Assembly: GCA_014843695.1 (NCBI GenBank)
Contig: CM026390.1
Span: 17,947,579 to 18,011,578, forward strand
Origin: Archivesica marissinica
Lineage: Eukaryota > Mollusca > Bivalvia > Venerida > Vesicomyidae
DNA length: 64,000 nucleotides
Reading direction: 5' to 3'
Of the stretch, positions 1 to 12,004 are shown in pieces (within the stretch, counting starts at the first letter, position 1; each line of letters begins with the position of its first letter). A program made the translations under genes and the position numbers. The notes under the pieces were generated by a model that did no database searches, was not told the origin of the DNA, and saw only the letters and a program-made list of their open reading frames with translations.

Positions 1-225
1 ATTAATGGACTCTATTTTGGTCCATACTACAAAACAGATGGTGTTATTTTGAATAAATTGATTATATTCTTATTTTATCTTGATAATCCCTAGCATATGT
101 TTCACTATCTCTTTCTTCCGGGAAAGACAGTACAAGTAGCATGCATTAGCTAGCAGGTGAAATACTGTTAATCTATATTAAAGTCACTATATGTGATGTT
201 TTCTTCTATGATAAAAATAATTGAT

Positions 226-476
226 TTAAACTTTATTTATTTTACAACGATTGCGAAGCAAGTTTTAGCAACTTATATTAATCACTCTCGTTGGCGCGAT
301 TGAAATCGCATACTATGTGGCCATTCGTGTGGGCGGAAACCGGAGTACCCGGAGAAAACCCACCTGTCCGATCTGGCGACCACCACCGTACCATCTCACA
401 TACTTCCCGTTCCGAGGATCGAACTCGGGTTTCATTGGTGAGAAGCGAGCGCGCTAACCACTGCGCTATTCGGACT
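226..476 (-). mobile_element. SINE-B copy, near full length
   Basis: The reverse complement has a tRNA-like head (GCGCAGTGGTTAGCGCGC box A and GGTTCGATCCTCGG box B), then a body with CTCCGGGTACTCCGGTTT, CGCGCCAACGAGAGTGATTA and the tail CGCAATCGTTGTAAAATAAA. The anticodon stem no longer pairs, so it is not a functional tRNA. Confidence 0.85.
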
Positions 477-1206
477 ATTTCTTACGGAGGTTGGTGTACC
501 AAGTACTGATTAACCACTGGAGCTAATGTCCACATAAAAATAATGAAATTTGTAATTGATATGCATATTTATCTTGGTGTTATCTTTAGTAAAATACCAT
601 GTACATGTACACATATTTAATATTGTAAATAATGGCCCAAGTTGTGTAATCATGAATAAATAATAGCTTAAGCAATAAACAATAGTTATTTCTTTGAATA
701 AACATAGTCCGGTATATTACTTGGCAACATTACACTGAGACTCATTAATCTCCGCCAAAACCTTCGTAAGTTTCCGTGAACTACGACCAGGACATGCGTT
801 AGGTTTGTACCGTTAATATTTGAATCAAGTCAGTAAGTAAGTGTACCATAATCTAAGGCTCATATTTTACTTCGGGAATCCGATTATTAACGAAGTAAGT
901 TCACGGAATATGCAAATGTCTCAGTTTAATATTGCCAAACAATAAATAGTATGTACATACATGTAGGCTTGAGGAGAAAGCAACCTGCTTGTATGGTTAC
1001 CTCTTTCCTACAATACAAGTTATTTCATAGTCAGGCGTTAGTATAAATTAATATGCTATTTAAACTTTTAATAATTAATTATTGAGCAACAGAAACACAG
1101 GACAATAGTCGTCTGCGCAGCACAGACGTCTTAGTAAGCACACGCTAGCGCCATAAACGTCAACTCTACGTATATAACTACGTGACGTGTGGAGTATCGC
1201 CTCCGT

Positions 1207-1349
1207 TCGATCCCCCCGTCTGACCCTGGGTCTCACTGTGTATCATTGCACTATCCTCCAAATATCTAAAATGACTAATCTCTCCAGGAGGCGTCGCACA
1301 TATGGGCTACCGGTAGCGACGATAAATAAACGTCAAACACACACAACAT
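1207..1349 (+). mobile_element. SINE-A copy, head and central part deleted
   Basis: Box B remnant CGATCCCCCCGTCTGACC jumps straight to the 3' part (TGGGTCTC...TGCACTATCCTCC) and ends in the GCGACGATAAATAAACGT tail plus a CA-rich end. Confidence 0.75.
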
Positions 1350-1590
1350 CGCCTCCGTGGTCGAGTGGTTACAATTGCTGATTTGTATACCACTGTAACC
1401 CATCATCACTAATGGTCACGGGTTCGAGCCCTGCTCAGAACGGATCTCTTTATATGACAAAGTTGCATATTTCTTACGGAGGTTGGTGCACCGAGTACTG
1501 ATTAACCACTGGAGCTTGTTGTTAAGTAAACTGCCCGTCGCTGAAATGAGCAACCGGTAGCGACGCTAAATAAACTTAATTAAAAGATGC
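1348..1590 (+). mobile_element. SINE-D copy with short-tail variant
   Basis: Head GCCTCCGTGGTCGAGTGG with a long variable arm (class II, Ser/Leu-like) and GGTCACGGGTTCGAGCCC. The body contains TTCTTACGGAGGTTGGTGCA. The tail GTCGCT...GAGCAACCGGTAGCGACG is of SINE-A type. Confidence 0.82.
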
Positions 1591-1958
1591 CTCTCTCAAC
1601 GTCATATTGCACGGAACAAACATATACAATTATATATCAAGACAACAGCATTACAAATATTGTACAGAGTGTCGTAGGACAGAATTCCCAATTACTAATA
1701 TTGTCATTTGGATTTATTGAAATGTATTTTGCTAGTCAGAAACAATGATTGCTATACATTGGAGTGACGTCTTGGCTTTCACATATATCCCCTTTCTTAG
1801 TTTACTAAGAACTCCACCACGCTCACTACGATCACTAGTATACTGTTCACACTCTCTAATGTTATGTTTGTATATCTCTTCCTCCAAACAGTTTCAGGCG
1901 ATCACATTCATGACTTCTCCCACTGTCATGTCCTGTGTATCCATCTCCATAGTCTGTG

Positions 1959-2120
1959 CGTAACACCGTGCACGTAAAAGAACCAGAGGAGATTCTGGAA
2001 TGGGTCTCTGTCTGTATCATTACACTATCCTCCAAAAATCTAAATTGACTAATCTCTTCAGGAGTCGTCGCTCATATGGGCAACCGGTAGCGACGATAAA
2101 TAAACGTAAAACATACACAC
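1959..2120 (+). mobile_element. SINE-A copy, 5'-truncated
   Basis: Begins at the CACCGTGCACGTAAAAGAACC block and runs to the ATAAATAAACGTAAAAC tail. Confidence 0.82.
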
Positions 2121-2157
2121 ACTGTAAGACACTTATCATTCTTTGTGATGATCTCTA

Positions 2158-2382
2158 AACAGTCTTTCAGATGGGAAATTAAACTGAGGTCTCGTGTCTC
2201 GTGTCGGTGCTGTATACCCTGCTCGTAAATGAAACAGAGGATATTCTAGACTGGGTCTCTGTCTGTATCATTGCACTATCCTCCAACAGTCTAACTTGAC
2301 TAATCTCTTCAGGAGGCGTCGCTCATATGGGCAACCGGTAGCGACGATAAATAAAGGTAAACACACACACTCTCTATAATCT
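2158..2382 (+). mobile_element. SINE-A copy, headless
   Basis: Starts at AGTCTTTCAGATGGGA with a small duplication (CTCGTGTCTCGTGTCGG). It ends 40 bp from the 3' end of the GPCR gene. Confidence 0.82.
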
Positions 2383-2421
2383 GCTTCTCGTCTTTGTTGC
2401 TCGAAACAGTGTATTGCTTGA

Positions 2422-3408
2422 TTACGTTATCCCACTGTTGATACTCGTTCGATGTTCATCTAGCGATATGGTATTCAGTTCACTGGTAATGTACGATCGT
2501 CTTAATTCCCCACCCGCACTTCTACATAACAGTAAGGATTTAAATGAGCTCCGAAATATTTGGTTCCTGTATCCATAGATGATCCAGTTTACTGATGAGT
2601 TAAGTAATCCAGAAACCAGGCTATATCTACGGAAACGTTGCGTCAGGGGCGTCTCTTTAAACGTCGTAATCATGGCAGCACACATATATGGCAACCAGCA
2701 TATCAAAAATGTTCCAAAAACTATTGTCATAGTGATCAGCTGATACAAGTCTTTCTTCGTTTTTGCGTGAACCATTAGTCCACACTCGATATTGGGCGTT
2801 CTACGCGCTACTTTAAATGTTATCCGTATGGCTAGTGCGTACATGATTACGTTAACCGAAAGTACAAACACAAAACACCAGTTTATTAATAATTTGTATG
2901 TCGATGATAAGAATTCGTCACTTACACAACTTGTATTGTTTTCACCGTATGTGTTAAAGAGATAAAAATGAACTGTGCCGTTTGCAACTACGATTATCCA
3001 ACCGACAAGTATCACTGCCACCACCTTCCTCTTGGTAAAGTAAATCTTCGTCTTTAAGGGATAAGCTAGGGACACAAACCGTTCAATAGATATATGTAGC
3101 ATGCACATACACGAAGATCCGAGGCAAATTACAAAAGCAGCGACCTTTCCTAAACACAGATATTTACTTTTTGGTAGTATTCCTTGTCCGCTGTCCATTT
3201 CTGCACCGTCAACAAGTAAGTAGTAGGGTATTAAGATCAGACCAACAAGCAGGTCAGAGACTGCGAGATTCCCGATAAACAGATACATATTTGATCTAAG
3301 TCGTTTAAATTGCACAATACTCAGCAGTATTAGTCCATTACCTATCACTATTGATATCGCTATTACAACGTACATGGCTATCCATGCCGAAGAAACTATA
3401 TGTTCCAT
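2422..3408 (-). CDS. Class A (rhodopsin-like) G-protein coupled receptor, single exon
   Basis: An uninterrupted 328-residue protein with seven hydrophobic segments. TM1 carries the GN pair (Asn24). TM2 has NLAVSD (Asp52, the usual 2.50 aspartate). Cys85 at the start of TM3 and Cys161 in the second extracellular loop can form the conserved disulfide. The TM3 end reads ERF (109-111) instead of DRY. Trp137 fits position 4.50. TM6 has FLICWLP (234-240). TM7 reads NWIIY (274-278) where NPxxY is usual. The N terminus before TM1 is only about nine residues, and N-glycosylation sequons are seen only in loops (Asn143, Asn157/158). The start has a good context (A at -3, G at +4). The tail is Ser/Thr-rich with a cysteine pocket near residue 295. 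The overall look resembles small-amine or adenosine-like receptors, but I cannot assign a ligand. A plasma-membrane receptor signalling through G proteins is the family expectation. An upstream 5' exon cannot be excluded. Confidence 0.9.
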   Translation of the reverse strand: MEHIVSSAWIAMYVVIAISIVIGNGLILLSIVQFKRLRSNMYLFIGNLAVSDLLVGLILIPYYLLVDGAEMDSGQGILPKSKYLCLGKVAAFVICLGSSCMCMLHISIERFVSLAYPLKTKIYFTKRKVVAVILVGWIIVVANGTVHFYLFNTYGENNTSCVSDEFLSSTYKLLINWCFVFVLSVNVIMYALAIRITFKVARRTPNIECGLMVHAKTKKDLYQLITMTIVFGTFLICWLPYMCAAMITTFKETPLTQRFRRYSLVSGLLNSSVNWIIYGYRNQIFRSSFKSLLLCRSAGGELRRSYITSELNTISLDEHRTSINSGIT

Positions 3409-3427
3409 ATTATCTGTATGTGTTTCT

Positions 3428-3612
3428 CATGTCCGATACATTCCACCATGTCCGATACAATCCATCATGTCCGATACATTCCATCATATCCGATATATTC
3501 CATTATGTCCGAAATGTTCCATTATATCCGATACATTCCATCATATCCGATACATTCCATTATGTCCGAAATGTTCCATTATGTCCGATATGTTCCATTA
3601 TGTCCGATATGC
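3428..3612. repeat. 19-bp minisatellite directly upstream of the GPCR
   Basis: About nine and a half copies of a 19-bp unit of the type TCCGATACATTCCATCATG, with one to three substitutions per copy. It begins about 20 bp upstream of the receptor start codon, so it lies in the 5' UTR or promoter. Because 19 is not a multiple of three, the array is open in several frames and gives spurious proteins. Confidence 0.9.
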
Positions 3613-4497
3613 AAATCATTCATTGCGCAATGGAAGAAATGGTAGAAAAAATGTCCCCACCCCACTGTCATTAAATGCAAGACTATTACCAGACCACTGT
3701 TTGACAACACTTCAGATATGCGGGAATCGATTTGATTGGCCCACACAAATTGGGATATCATCACAGACAAGTGTTGACGCTATTTAGTGAACCTTTTAGC
3801 ACTTAATTCCGTGGCAACCCTGTATGTTGATCTTGCAATAACTATTTTGCCAATACTATTTGGTTAAATAGCTGTGTTCAAATAAACAGCTTCACATTCG
3901 TAAACGTTAAAGAGACATACGCTGTCACGAGCCTCTCTTTCTTCTTATATCTATTTTCTGATATCAATGCTCTAACAAGGGTCTATCCTATCGTAGACTA
4001 GCTGGAGTTGTCTAGGGGGTTTCTCTAACTTAACGCCTCCATGGCTGGATAAAAATGCACTAATATCTTAATAATTTTTCATTTCTTAAATAGCAGAATT
4101 AACATCTATAACAGACATTACGGCGCCAAACATCTGTGATGTTATACACTATTATTACGTGTTTATATGTCATCAAGAACGGCGGCGATTATCTTATATA
4201 ACTGACCAGCTGCCTTCGGCTGTCAGAATATAATTTGTTCCCGCGCAAACAGAGAACTGAGAATTTAGGCGCGAAAATAATAGCAGACGATTATACACAA
4301 TACATAATAATCATAATATTACATGGTTAACAATGGGTCATATATATAAATAAATAAATGTATTTATATAATACATTTCTATTTATATATGACAATAATT
4401 TATTCGTGCAAATATATTGTTTGTATTTTCTATCTTTTGCACAACGCATATGTTTTAGCCAAATACAGTTCGTTTGTCATTGTATTTAAAAGTCGCG

Positions 4498-4645
4498 CCA
4501 ACAGCTTAGGTCATACGGTGACTCTCCGGCTAGTATTGGTGAAGTAAGACCGCAAGCCAGCTGTATAGCTTCCTTTCTTGAAATAATATTCAACACCCCC
4601 CTAGTAAGATTCGAACCTACACCGGTGAGGGGCAAGTGATTTGAA
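4498..4645 (-). mobile_element. SINE-F copy, partial
   Basis: Minus strand: tRNA-like head with long arm, GTAGGTTCGAATCTTACTA, AGCTATACAGCTGGCTTGCG and the GTATGACCTAAGCTG 3' block. Confidence 0.65.
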
Positions 4646-4718
4646 GTCAAAATGGCCAAAAAGACAATAAATTAAACATGAACTATAAGTAGACAAACCA
4701 AAATTGAACAGTTCTCTA

Positions 4719-5018
4719 CAGACGGATCTGTAGTCCAGTGGTAGCACGCTGGACTGGTAATCCAGGGATCGCAGGTTCGATCCCTCGCCTGACCCTAATA
4801 AAATTAACAGTCTTTCAGATGGGACGCTAAACCGAGGTCTCGTGTCGGTGCTTTACACCGTCCACATAAAAGAACCAGAGGAGACGTTGGCATGGGTATC
4901 TGTCTGTATCATTGCACTATCCTCCAACAATCTAAAATGACTATTCTCTTCAGCAGGCGTCGCTCATATGGGCAAACAACCGGTAGCGACGATAAATAAA
5001 CGTAAAACACACACAGAA
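4719..5018 (+). mobile_element. SINE-A copy, full length with tRNA-Thr-like head
   Basis: The head folds as a tRNA in the family consensus: acceptor CAGACGG/CCGTCTG, anticodon stem CTGGA/TCCAG and loop CTGGTAA, i.e. anticodon GGT (Thr). The body follows directly (TCTTTCAGATGGGACG, GAACCAGAGGAGAC, TATCATTGCACTATCCTCC) with a tail hairpin GTCGCTCATATGGGCAACCG and a CA-rich end. The central body recalls the conserved domain of MetaSINEs; this is unchecked. Confidence 0.88.
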
Positions 5019-5444
5019 CGGGTCTCTGAGGCAAAATGATGCACCTCACAGTTTCAAGTCCCCAATAGTTGTGTATCAAATTATTTCATATGACTTTCTA
5101 CACGGTTGCCAGAAACAATGATATTGAGGTACACCCCAGTTGTATGCGAACCTACCACAGTGAATTGCATTGATTTGAAATCAACGACTATGGTGCAGAC
5201 GATAGCTTAGGCCCATATTCAAAACTAGTGTATGCATAATTGCATATATGACATAGTACAATTAATACACATATTATTCGGAATTATAAAATATAAAAGT
5301 ATGGACATACCGCTTTAATGCTTATTTGGAGTTCAATTAACTGATCAAATATAAGAATCCATTCAGTATAACACGTTCCTTTATAGCATATGATGAGTGC
5401 ATAGAGAATGTATAGGCGTTATTTACTGGCCTTGGCCCTTATTG

Positions 5445-5550
5445 GTTATATATGTGGTCCTCTTTACATCCAAATTTTCGCATTTTCCCTTTATATATAA
5501 AGGTTTTTTAAGCCGAAACGTCGGATGTAGAGAGGACCACACATATAGTT
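5445..5550. repeat. Imperfect inverted repeat
   Basis: TATATGTGGTCCTCTTTACATCC near 5449 pairs with the GGATGTAGAGAGGACCACAC block near 5522, with a loop of about 50 bp. Confidence 0.75.
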
Positions 5551-5559
5551 TGATAGTTT

Positions 5560-5730
5560 ATTTTATTAAATTCCAGTAGTATATATATACAGTTAGCGAA
5601 CAGTGCAAACATAATGCATACATTATATATATATACATAGTTTATTAAATTCCAGTAGGCGTTCAAGCCCATGAGGACATACATACATATATACAGTTAG
5701 CGAACAGTGCAAACATAATGCATACATTTT
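5560..5730 (-). mobile_element. Duplicated LINE-like 3' tail
   Basis: Minus strand reads CCTACTGGAATTTAATAAAC with a TATATG-rich end. Two copies of AGTTAGCGAACAGTGCAAAC occur 113 bp apart. The same kind of tail (AGCCTAATGGAATTG, then AATAAACTATC) recurs at 9500-9570. Confidence 0.55.
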
Positions 5731-5734
5731 AATG

Positions 5735-6710
5735 ATTTTATACAAATGAGCTCCCACAATCATAGCCATTTATATTTATATCTATGTGTAAATACATGAT
5801 AATATGTGTCTGATATGTGTCCTATAATTAGAGCAAAACAGTTCTTTATTTCTAACACGGAGAAGGTCAAAAGACGCAACAAAACACAAAACCAAACATA
5901 CAAAATTGAAGTTGTTGCAAACTTGTATAGCATGGCCGATCAGTAAACCCTTCGTAACCATATTCATTGCTAAATGTTAAGTATTATAAATTTAATTTTA
6001 CATGTGGTCATATTTGTAAAACAGAACGCATCCGTTTATTTAAATTAGAGCGGCATTGTAGATTAATATTAGATGACATAATTATATATAGATATATAAT
6101 AATTATATATATACAATGTATATTACTATTAGGAACAAGCAACACACAATTGACATTATTGATTACCCCAGGGAATGTCAACATGTCCTGTTATATCCAG
6201 TTGTGACAATGGTATCCAATGCTGCTGTATTTATTTTGATTCAGTCAGCTTCTGGATCCTTTACTTGATCGCCGCCCATTGCCGGCGGGGAATAGAACAT
6301 TCATACAGCATCCCCCAGCAGAGGGCTACAACTCATCCGAAATGGGGCCGCCATGCACGCCGGTAAAGGTTCTGGTAGGTGAATTTAAAGGGCCTGTGTT
6401 CCTAACATTACTTTGGACTCTGATTCGTTGCACATGTTGTTGTCGTATTGGTCCAGTACGATCAACATGCTTGTGACGTCAAGCCCTAGGACAAGCCATG
6501 TTATTGCTTACAATAGTTTTGTTATATTTCTTCAAAACATTCTCGAACACCATTGGACTGCATAGCCTATCATATTTTCGACCACGTATACGCGTTTTTT
6601 ATTATTGTCATAATTATAATGATTACGTTTTTAGTGTTTGCCTATTACACGTTTGCAAACCATGTTACTAACACATAGATGTGTTCTTTATTTCTGTCTC
6701 GTCGTTAGTT
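5735..6710. other. No gene seen
   Basis: AT-rich sequence with short random frames. One GC-richer patch (6270-6480) has no recognisable coding or repeat signal. Confidence 0.5.
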
Positions 6711-6714
6711 TAAA

Positions 6715-6882
6715 CAATATTTATTTCTTTGAATATACATAGTCTAGTATACATAATATGTACATACATGTAGGATTGAGGAGAAAGCAACTTGCTTATA
6801 TGGTTACCTCTTTCCTATGTACATACATGTAGGATTGAGGAGAAAGCAACTTGCTTATATATGGTTACCTCTTTCCTATGAA
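6715..6882. repeat. Tandemly duplicated ~58-bp segment of a dispersed element
   Basis: TACATGTAGGATTGAGGAGA ... GGTTACCTCTTTCC occurs twice here and once at 955-1015. In both regions it is preceded by AACAATA(G/T)TTATTTCTTTGAAT, which suggests a family of short elements of unknown class. Confidence 0.7.
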
Positions 6883-6889
6883 TCATTTA

Positions 6890-7990
6890 CAAAATATACT
6901 GTTTATATTAGGCAACACAATTACTGTCAAATATTGAGTAACTCATTAACTTTTGGAATGTGAGAACATAATAACAAATTTGAAATAGATATTAAGATAT
7001 CAATAATTGTGATGGTGGTTGTGCAACAGGATGGCCAAATGTGCTTGATCATCCAACTACACCACCACAATTAGCTCGTCGGTGTACAATACATAATATA
7101 TACACAACAAATTATCGTTGCAATGTACAACACCATTCATTATAAAAAGAATTATAAGAGACTACTTTATTCACAGATAATGAAACTATCACAGCCTACT
7201 GACATATTATTATAGTTACATATTAAAACCGAGCACATATGTTTCAATGTGCTGTCCTAGAAGGCGGTGGCTCAGGACTACTCGGGAGGGTGTATATTAT
7301 CGCTCTATTCTGATTCGTGCCACTTAAGCAATCTACTCACTCAACATCTTTGTTCCATGTAACTGTTATCCTCATTACATATATATTCATTCACGGTCCG
7401 CGGTCGAATGTAGTCCCAATAACTAATATAGTTAATTTTTCTTTTTGATAAAAATGCATTTTCATGACAGGCAGTGTATAGTTTTTGTGTATTTTGAGAA
7501 ATTATGTGACCTGAGAAGACTTCAGACTAGTTGATGTGTAGAGTGTAGAAAAGATGTTGTATAAGAATTCAGGCCATTGCAATGTGAAGGTTGGTCTACT
7601 GTATTATTTGGCGGAGGAATACAGTATGTAAACACAGTGACGTTATTCACCGGTGAGCACTGGGTATTTGAAACTTAAAATTTGAAATATTCTTGGTGTG
7701 TTTCAGACTGATTTGAATACCTCTTCACAGTGGATGTTGTATCAGATGAAATGAAAGATTGGAAATATAAATGAAAACCGTATTTTTCTACTTTTTATTT
7801 ACTATGTATTACATAGGAAATTTATTTGTTGTTTTACAACCTTTAAAGTGTTATGGGGTCACCTATCTGTGTTTACACTTGTTTTACATATACCATTATG
7901 TACTTGATGTAGTTTACAAGCATGCTGGACTGTGTTACACAACTTGAATATCAAAAAGTATGTATATAGTATAAAGCAAAATGAGAAACA
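6890..7990. other. No gene seen
   Basis: AT-rich, no long frame, no clear repeat. Confidence 0.5.
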
Positions 7991-7992
7991 TT

Positions 7993-8336
7993 AGTCAGTT
8001 ACTGCCCCTGACTACTCATGAAAGTAGATTGGTCTTCTTAATTGACTTCCTCTGTTTTTATCGTTGTTTCCTTTGCACGACATGCTATCTGTTTTCATTA
8101 GTTTTCTTAGCTTATAATTATTAAATTACTAAATCGCGACAGATATCCTACAGCATATCCAATGAATACTTTACTGTATAAATTGATTATATATTAATTA
8201 ACATGCTTTTGATAACATCACATTTATCATGCCGCAACATGTGGTTAGGGAACACCAATGAAAACAAAGGCTTTCAACTAAAAGGACCAATACACATTTC
8301 GGGATAAATCGGACTTTATATGTCAAGGGATGTAAT
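7993..8336. mobile_element. MITE-G copy 1
   Basis: Left end AGTTACTGCCCCTGACTACT, then CCTCTGTTTTTATCGTTGTT; right end CATTTCGGGATAAATCGGAC ... GTCAAGGGATGTAAT. The TTTTTATCGTTG and CAGTAAAAACAAAGG regions are inverted relatives. Five copies lie in the window. Confidence 0.78.
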
Positions 8337-8639
8337 CAAAAACCCAATAATGTCTCTTATTGTCAACAGTACGGTTTATTGATCTATAGTTACGTAGTTC
8401 AATGATAAGTAATTGTTATTATGTTAAAAAGAAATATATATATATGAAACTAATACACCCTCTTCTAATTACATGTAAATAATACACACACTTTTCTCAA
8501 AATATAGAATGATGTATGTTAGATTTATCGTAACCGCCATTTTATGTTTTATGGCGTTGAACATGTTAGATGTTTATGCCAAATAAAATATATTGAATTG
8601 GTTGATTGTTATACACATCACTAGCTCACATCAAGATGG

Positions 8640-8765
8640 TTTAATTAACAATAAGAGGCATCTGCTCCTGAATACTCCCGAAAAGTATAATGTTAGCCTC
8701 TGTTTTTATCGTTGTTTCCTTTGCACAACATGCTAGCAATTTAATTCCACAATCTGTTTAACTAT
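8640..8765. mobile_element. MITE-G copy 2, left part only
   Basis: CTCCTGAATACTCCCGAAAA, CCTCTGTTTTTATCGTTGTT and AACATGCTAGCAAT blocks. Confidence 0.72.
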
Positions 8766-8769
8766 GTCA

Positions 8770-9495
8770 AAAGATTAAAACTAAAGAGTAAATGAGGACA
8801 CTAACTCTCGACTTGGACAACTCAGTTTGTATAGATGGATTCACTGCTGCAAAGCTCATTTCGCACGAGACGAGAACAGCACATACGTTTAATTTGGAAG
8901 ACTTGTACATAATGCATCGTCTGAACACAATTAGTAATAACATATATAATTAATGACCACGTGATAATTGAATTTTAGGTGAGAGTGATATGTAAATGTT
9001 GACAATTACACATATATATTATTTCTAATAACTAAAGATAATTTGATAAATTTGGCTAAATTGTGTATAGTAGTAGTATTATCGGATCTCACAAACAGGT
9101 GGTATACATTGCAATAGTGTGCATCAATACATTGTTTATAAAAAAACAAAAACAAAATATATATGTTTACGTAACATTGACATATACAATAAAATGCTAA
9201 ACATATTCTCATGGTACTACTATTTGTCCTGATGAAATACATTATAAGTTACTAAAACATTTACACATTTACGCTGTTAGACGCGTTTTAGTAAACTATT
9301 GGAATCTGGAAAATTGCTCGATTCATTAAAAGAAGCCCAATACCTACATCAAGAAAAGATAATATTAATCCAAATATTCATAATATAATAATCTGAGCTT
9401 TCATAGCACCACCCGTAGCTAGTTTTAATATGTCGAAGCAAACGAAGCATCTCTTGATCTCTGACGTAAACAGTAACTGTGTACAATAGGGTGTT
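8770..9495. other. No gene seen
   Basis: AT-rich; open frames are short and low in complexity. Confidence 0.5.
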
Positions 9496-9499
9496 AAGC

Positions 9500-9575
9500 T
9501 TAAGATAGATAGATAGATAGATAGTTTATTTTCAATTCCATTAGGCTTAAAAGCCCATGAGGACAATGTATGCAT
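9500..9575 (-). mobile_element. LINE-like 3' tail ending in a GATA/TATC repeat
   Basis: The minus strand carries CCTCATGGGCTTTTAAGCC and AATAAACTATC followed by about five TATC units, a common end of CR1/L2-like elements. Confidence 0.55.
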
Positions 9576-9949
9576 GATATAAATGAACAGACAGTGAATT
9601 AACAAATAAATATAGTAAACAATGTATGCATGTTAATAACTGGTTTAACTAATGGAGAAGGTTACAGAATTTATTTTGAAATGTTTCAATGTACACTGAG
9701 TATAAATTCGTGCAATATGAATCTAAATATTACGGACTTTGAGAAAACATGCATACATGGCGTATGACATAAATATTATTTTCAAATAATTAATTTATCA
9801 ATGAAACTCAGCGTACACAGCCGTGTTTGATCGAATCAAATATACTTCGTATGAGGTGGAAGCCAAAGGCCCTCACGGAAGCTACATACATATAGTCATA
9901 GTGTAGATTATTGACACGTAAGCACACTGTCGAACCTTGAATAGTATTG

Positions 9950-10148
9950 TCTGACCCTAATACAATTAAAAGTTTTTCGGATGGGTCTTTAAACCGATGT
10001 CTCGTGCCGGTGCTTTACACCGTGCACGTAAAAGAACCAGAGGAGACTCTGGAATGGGCCTCTGTCTGTATCATTGCACTATCTTCCAAAAATGCGTCGC
10101 TCATATGTGTAACCGGTAGCGACGATAACTAAACGTAAAACACACAAC
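9950..10148 (+). mobile_element. SINE-A copy, headless, with a 3' internal deletion
   Basis: From CTGACCCTAATACAATTAAA to the tail; about 25 bp before GCGTCGCTCATATG is missing. Confidence 0.82.
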
Positions 10149-10152
10149 ATTA

Positions 10153-10392
10153 ATCTTTATTTATTTTACAACGATTGCGAAGCAAGTTCTAACAACTTAT
10201 ATTAATCTCGTTGGCGCGGATGAAAGCGTATAATGTGATCATTCCTGTGGGAGGAAACCGGAGTAACCGGAGAAAACCCACCTTTCCGATCTGGCGACCA
10301 TCGTACCATCTCACATACTTCCCGGTCCGAGGATCGAACCCGGGTTACATTGGTGAGAAGCGAGCGCGCTAACCACTGCGCTAATCGTATAG
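10153..10392 (-). mobile_element. SINE-B copy
   Basis: Full head-to-tail match on the minus strand, directly abutting the LINE 3' end at 10426. Confidence 0.85.
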
Positions 10393-10425
10393 CGGACATT
10401 CTGTTATGAAGATTAGATTGACCAA

Positions 10426-10760
10426 ATGTATAGTGATAGTTTACGTCAATGTTTTACATGTTTAAGATTAGCCTCCCAAGAAATTGAATTTGGAAGAGTG
10501 AATGGTATTGATAGACACAATAGATTATGTACACTATGCACTCAAAATGTAATTGAATTAGAACATCATTTTATATTATGTTGTGAAAAATACAGAGATA
10601 TAAGAATCGGTTTAAACATATTTATTCCACTATATACATTCACAAAGCAATACATGCACACACAATCAAAGAATAGGATAGGATCAAAACGGAAGCAGAG
10701 CTTATATAGTTTCTCTCCTTAATATTATAAGAATTGAGCTACATAGCATGGCCCTCAATA
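10426..10760 (+). pseudogene. LINE 3' end (C-terminal zinc-knuckle region of ORF2)
   Basis: The 98-residue frame contains RLCTLCTQN...EHHFILCCEKYRDIR, the CxxC-H-C block closing ORF2 in CR1/L2/Jockey-like LINEs. Upstream ORF2 is missing, and a minus-strand SINE-B copy lies immediately left of it. Confidence 0.7.
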
Positions 10761-10867
10761 AATAAATGTCTATACACGTATCTCATGTCATGCTAAATAA
10801 AAACATATTTGATAAATGTTTGTAAATACATCAAAGAAGCTATGTCATTGCGTAGTAATACAATGTT

Positions 10868-10891
10868 AACAACTACTGTTTCTTCTTCTTC
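10868..10891. repeat. (TTC)n microsatellite
   Basis: Seven to eight perfect TTC units in otherwise anonymous AT-rich sequence. Confidence 0.9.
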
Positions 10892-11390
10892 TTCTTCTTC
10901 GTGTATACAGCACTCCTTCACTTATGAAGATTAGGTGCTGACTGCAATACATGTATTGTATTTGTTTATATTTGTATATGTGCAAAAGTACTAAAATATT
11001 CAAGATGACTGACTTTAAAATGCAAATATTTGTATACAAAAATATCTCCGCTCTCCGCTTGCATATTTATTAGTCTAAAATGCTATTACTAGTTTTTCCC
11101 TCATTATTACGTCATGGGAACTCTTGAGATATGGTTTTAAATCATAATGGAAAGTTTACTACATAAAATAAGCAAACTAGATACAGTAAATGTTGATAAA
11201 AATGCTTGGAAAATACGTTTATTTGCATTATAATATCTGACTTGGGAGATTTATTGACGTTTTAATCATTTGAAAAGTACATGAAATATATTAGCAAATT
11301 GATCATGTGTGGTCGTTTGTTTTACGGGTTTTAGAGTCGCACCAACAACTACGACCATATGCCCATTCTTCAAATTTATCAAATAAGGAC

Positions 11391-11573
11391 GGGCTGTCGG
11401 ATTAGCGCAATGGTTAGCGCGCTCGCTTCTCACCAATGCAACCCGGGTTCGATCCTTGTTTCCTCTCACATGAATAACCACATATACACTTTCATCCGAG
11501 CCAACGAGAGTGATTAATATAAGTTGTTAAAACTTGCTTCGCACTAGTTGTAAAATAAATAAAGTTTCATACT
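11391..11573 (+). mobile_element. SINE-B copy with internal deletion
   Basis: The head and tail are present. About 70 bp of the body between box B and the CACATGAATAACCACAT stretch is missing. Confidence 0.8.
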
Positions 11574-12004
11574 AGTGTCTTTACAATTAAGTTTGCATAC
11601 GGGCAACGCACAGTCATTCAAATGCATTACACACAGTATGTTTACATTTCCAACAATGTTTATATTAAATAAAAATATGGCACCTGGGTAGAACCACCGA
11701 TCTTACGCAAGTCAGCTGGATACCATTCTCATATGAAGGCATTTATCACCTGTAGCTGAGCCTATATATGCCCTATTAACAAGCACAACGAAGCATGTTC
11801 TGTGCAGGCTAAATTATAAGATACCGAAGATACACAGTCTTCTATCTCGTTTGAGTTTAACTATTTCCCAAGCTTCTTATTTCATAGCCACTTCAGTGTG
11901 ATATTTTATACTCGTTCTTGCAATTGATTGAAGTGAACGACGGTATGCTGACTTGCAGATTTAGAAGACGTAGACATCCCATATCCAACACACATTTATC
12001 AAAC

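Noticed and set aside
3351..3787. Plus-strand frames of 81-137 residues
   Set aside because: They arise from the 19-bp minisatellite and the antisense of the receptor start.
4719..4796. Genuine tRNA-Thr gene
   Set aside because: The cloverleaf is good but it is followed by the SINE-A body in this and other copies, so it is a SINE head. The other tRNA-like stretches were judged the same way.
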